A DNA stretch of 64,000 nucleotides from Rhodocytophaga aerolata. Its GTDB lineage: Bacteria > Bacteroidota > Bacteroidia > Cytophagales > 172606-1. A program made the translations under genes and the position numbers. Of this stretch, positions 63,028 to 64,000 are shown one piece after another. Location: NCBI RefSeq assembly GCF_030503435.1, contig NZ_JAUKPO010000019.1:78593-142592 (forward strand), given 5' to 3'. Under the pieces are notes generated by a model. That model was given only the letters and a program-made list of their open reading frames with translations. It searched no databases and was not told the DNA's origin. How positions within the stretch are numbered: position 1 is the first letter of the stretch; every line of letters starts with the position of its first letter.

Positions 63028-63846
63028 TCAATAGTTCGGCATTTTTATAAGTACCTTATCAAAACTTATGGAACTATTATTTGTACTTGAAATTAATACT
63101 TCCGTAATACCTGTGGAATAGGAGGAAAGATTCCAGGAGCCCTCGCCAAGGCTTGCCCACTCATACCAGGTGCCGTTTTGCTTTCTGTACCGAAGCCGGA
63201 TTGGGCCGTGGATTACCTTGATGCCCTGCAAGTCAAAAACCCTGCTGGAATTCGTGTAATCATAGGCATATATCTTAATCCACTGGTTCCCATAATGTGT
63301 GCTGAGTGTACGTGGCTGTTTAAGTGGGTCAATACTCCGGCATCCATTACCTACATAGGTAGGTCTTCCAAACGTGCCGTCTGGCCTGGTACAAGGTATA
63401 AAATTCTGGTAATCTAAATGATAGTGCCCATAATTGGATTTGAATGATGCACTATAGCTGCCATTATTGTTCTCCTTTACATGCACCCAGGCATTGCCTA
63501 CCTGCTGAATATAAAAAGGAGCAGAAGCAAACATATTAGCTGCGTAATCAGGAATGAGGCTGAGTCCCAGTTCATCGTCAAAGTCTACGTAGTCGATGGC
63601 ATGCGTACCGGATGTGCGGGCAGCTGCTAATGGCTGCGTTGGAAACACCAGGGAATCTGTTTTCTCCACCACTTCCCCACTTGCAGGAGCTTCTGCCAAA
63701 ACAGGTTCTGGTACTAAAACAGCCTTTTCTTCAAGAGCTATGTCTGGTGCTACTACTTCGTTTGTTTGTGAACAACTGATCAGTAAGCTTATAGCTAACG
63801 TTAAAAAAATACCTGGTAGGGAAAATCGAAAAATGTTTTGTTTCAT
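63028..63846 (-). CDS. Lipoprotein of unknown function
   Basis: 272 aa from the ATG at 63846, chosen for the lipoprotein signal ISLLISC (Cys25); the frame open to 63930 adds 28 residues. After a Pro/Glu/Val-rich linker (residues 30-75) the body is beta-rich with many aromatics and paired Cys (FIPCTRPDGT, VGNGCRSID), suggesting a surface-exposed sandwich or barrel-lid protein. No family recognised. Downstream of the edge fragment, same strand. Confidence 0.65.
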   Translation of the reverse strand: MKQNIFRFSLPGIFLTLAISLLISCSQTNEVVAPDIALEEKAVLVPEPVLAEAPASGEVVEKTDSLVFPTQPLAAARTSGTHAIDYVDFDDELGLSLIPDYAANMFASAPFYIQQVGNAWVHVKENNNGSYSASFKSNYGHYHLDYQNFIPCTRPDGTFGRPTYVGNGCRSIDPLKQPRTLSTHYGNQWIKIYAYDYTNSSRVFDLQGIKVIHGPIRLRYRKQNGTWYEWASLGEGSWNLSSYSTGITEVLISSTNNSSISFDKVLIKMPNY

Positions 63847-63883
63847 GATTGTAGAGTTAGGATGTATTGATTGAAAATGTTTA

Positions 63884-64000
63884 TTAATGGATTTGCCTGC
63901 CCAGCACATGGCTGCGTGTACTTTCGGCAATTTCCTCTACCTGCGCAATCAGGGCTTCTGCCACTTCCAGATCTCTGAGGGTAGAAAGCAGGTGGTGCAT
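63884..64000 (-). CDS. 3' end of an unknown gene, cut by the right edge
   Basis: The last 38 codons and the stop of a minus-strand gene. The visible tail (DLEVAEALIAQVEEIAE, then STRSHVLGRQIH) is helical and acidic. Too little is seen to assign a family. It ends 38 nt before the start of the lipoprotein gene, so they could share an operon. Confidence 0.45.
   Translation of the reverse strand: MHHLLSTLRDLEVAEALIAQVEEIAESTRSHVLGRQIH

Overview
The window looks like a chromosomal segment of a Bacteroidota bacterium, most likely of the order Cytophagales. The evidence is a SusC/RagA-type TonB-dependent transporter with a Bacteroidota-style promoter (TTG, about 20 nt, TAnnTTTG), almost no Shine-Dalgarno signals, many secreted glycoside hydrolases, tandem DUF3857 proteins, a sigma/anti-sigma/DUF4097 operon, and large PAS-rich histidine kinases ending in a shared GTGIGLYMVKKMVENAGGKI block. 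Moderate GC with AT-rich intergenic DNA fits. I see no rRNA, tRNA, CRISPR array, insertion sequence or phage module.

Layout. 0-4.4 kb: a SusC-type transporter cut by the left edge, divergent from a secreted GH43 enzyme, probably the edge of a polysaccharide-utilisation locus. 4.7-10.5 kb: a small unknown gene, then a QueC-like ATP pyrophosphatase, a GT4 glycosyltransferase and an ATP-grasp-like protein in one direction, meeting an HTTM membrane protein and its overlapping small partner tail to tail. 10.8-22 kb: envelope and carbohydrate genes (DUF418 protein, polysaccharide flippase, metallo-beta-lactamase-fold hydrolase, GH18 chitinase-like protein, DUF1080 protein with a Tat-exported Gfo/Idh/MocA oxidoreductase, acyltransferase 3, bestrophin-like protein). 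22-29.4 kb: two tandem DUF3857/transglutaminase-core proteins, one apparently catalytically dead, a large secreted protein resembling GH20/GH67 enzymes, and an exported DinB-like protein.

29.8-40.1 kb: two divergent orphan PAS sensor kinases, a cystathionine gamma-synthase/lyase-type enzyme, a small unknown ORF, a NamZ-type exo-muramidase (DUF1343) and a second GH43-like protein with an Asp where the general acid Glu is usual. 40.3-45 kb: a tight six-gene operon running from an ECF sigma factor and its presumed anti-sigma factor to a DUF4097 protein, two probable outer-membrane proteins and an S41 protease lipoprotein. 45.6-48.7 kb: an FAD-linked sugar-lactone-oxidase-like enzyme followed by a patatin-like phospholipase. 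49-57.1 kb: a heavy-metal RND efflux operon (TolC-like, CusB-like, CusA/CzcA-like) with two accessory envelope proteins behind it and a small membrane protein ahead of it. 57.8-64 kb: a Cys-rich small membrane protein, a sodium-dependent NSS transporter, a DedA protein, an M81/MlrC-type metallopeptidase, a lipoprotein of unknown function and a gene fragment at the right edge.

How it fits together: most of the window serves glycan and peptidoglycan breakdown (SusC, two GH43, GH18, NamZ, DUF1080/oxidoreductase, the GH67-like protein), envelope maintenance (flippase, acyltransferases, sigma-factor operon, DUF3857 pair) and metal efflux. The least explained part is the QueC-like/GT4/ATP-grasp group at 5.8-8.9 kb, which has no queuosine or CBASS partners here and is my best candidate for an undescribed pathway.
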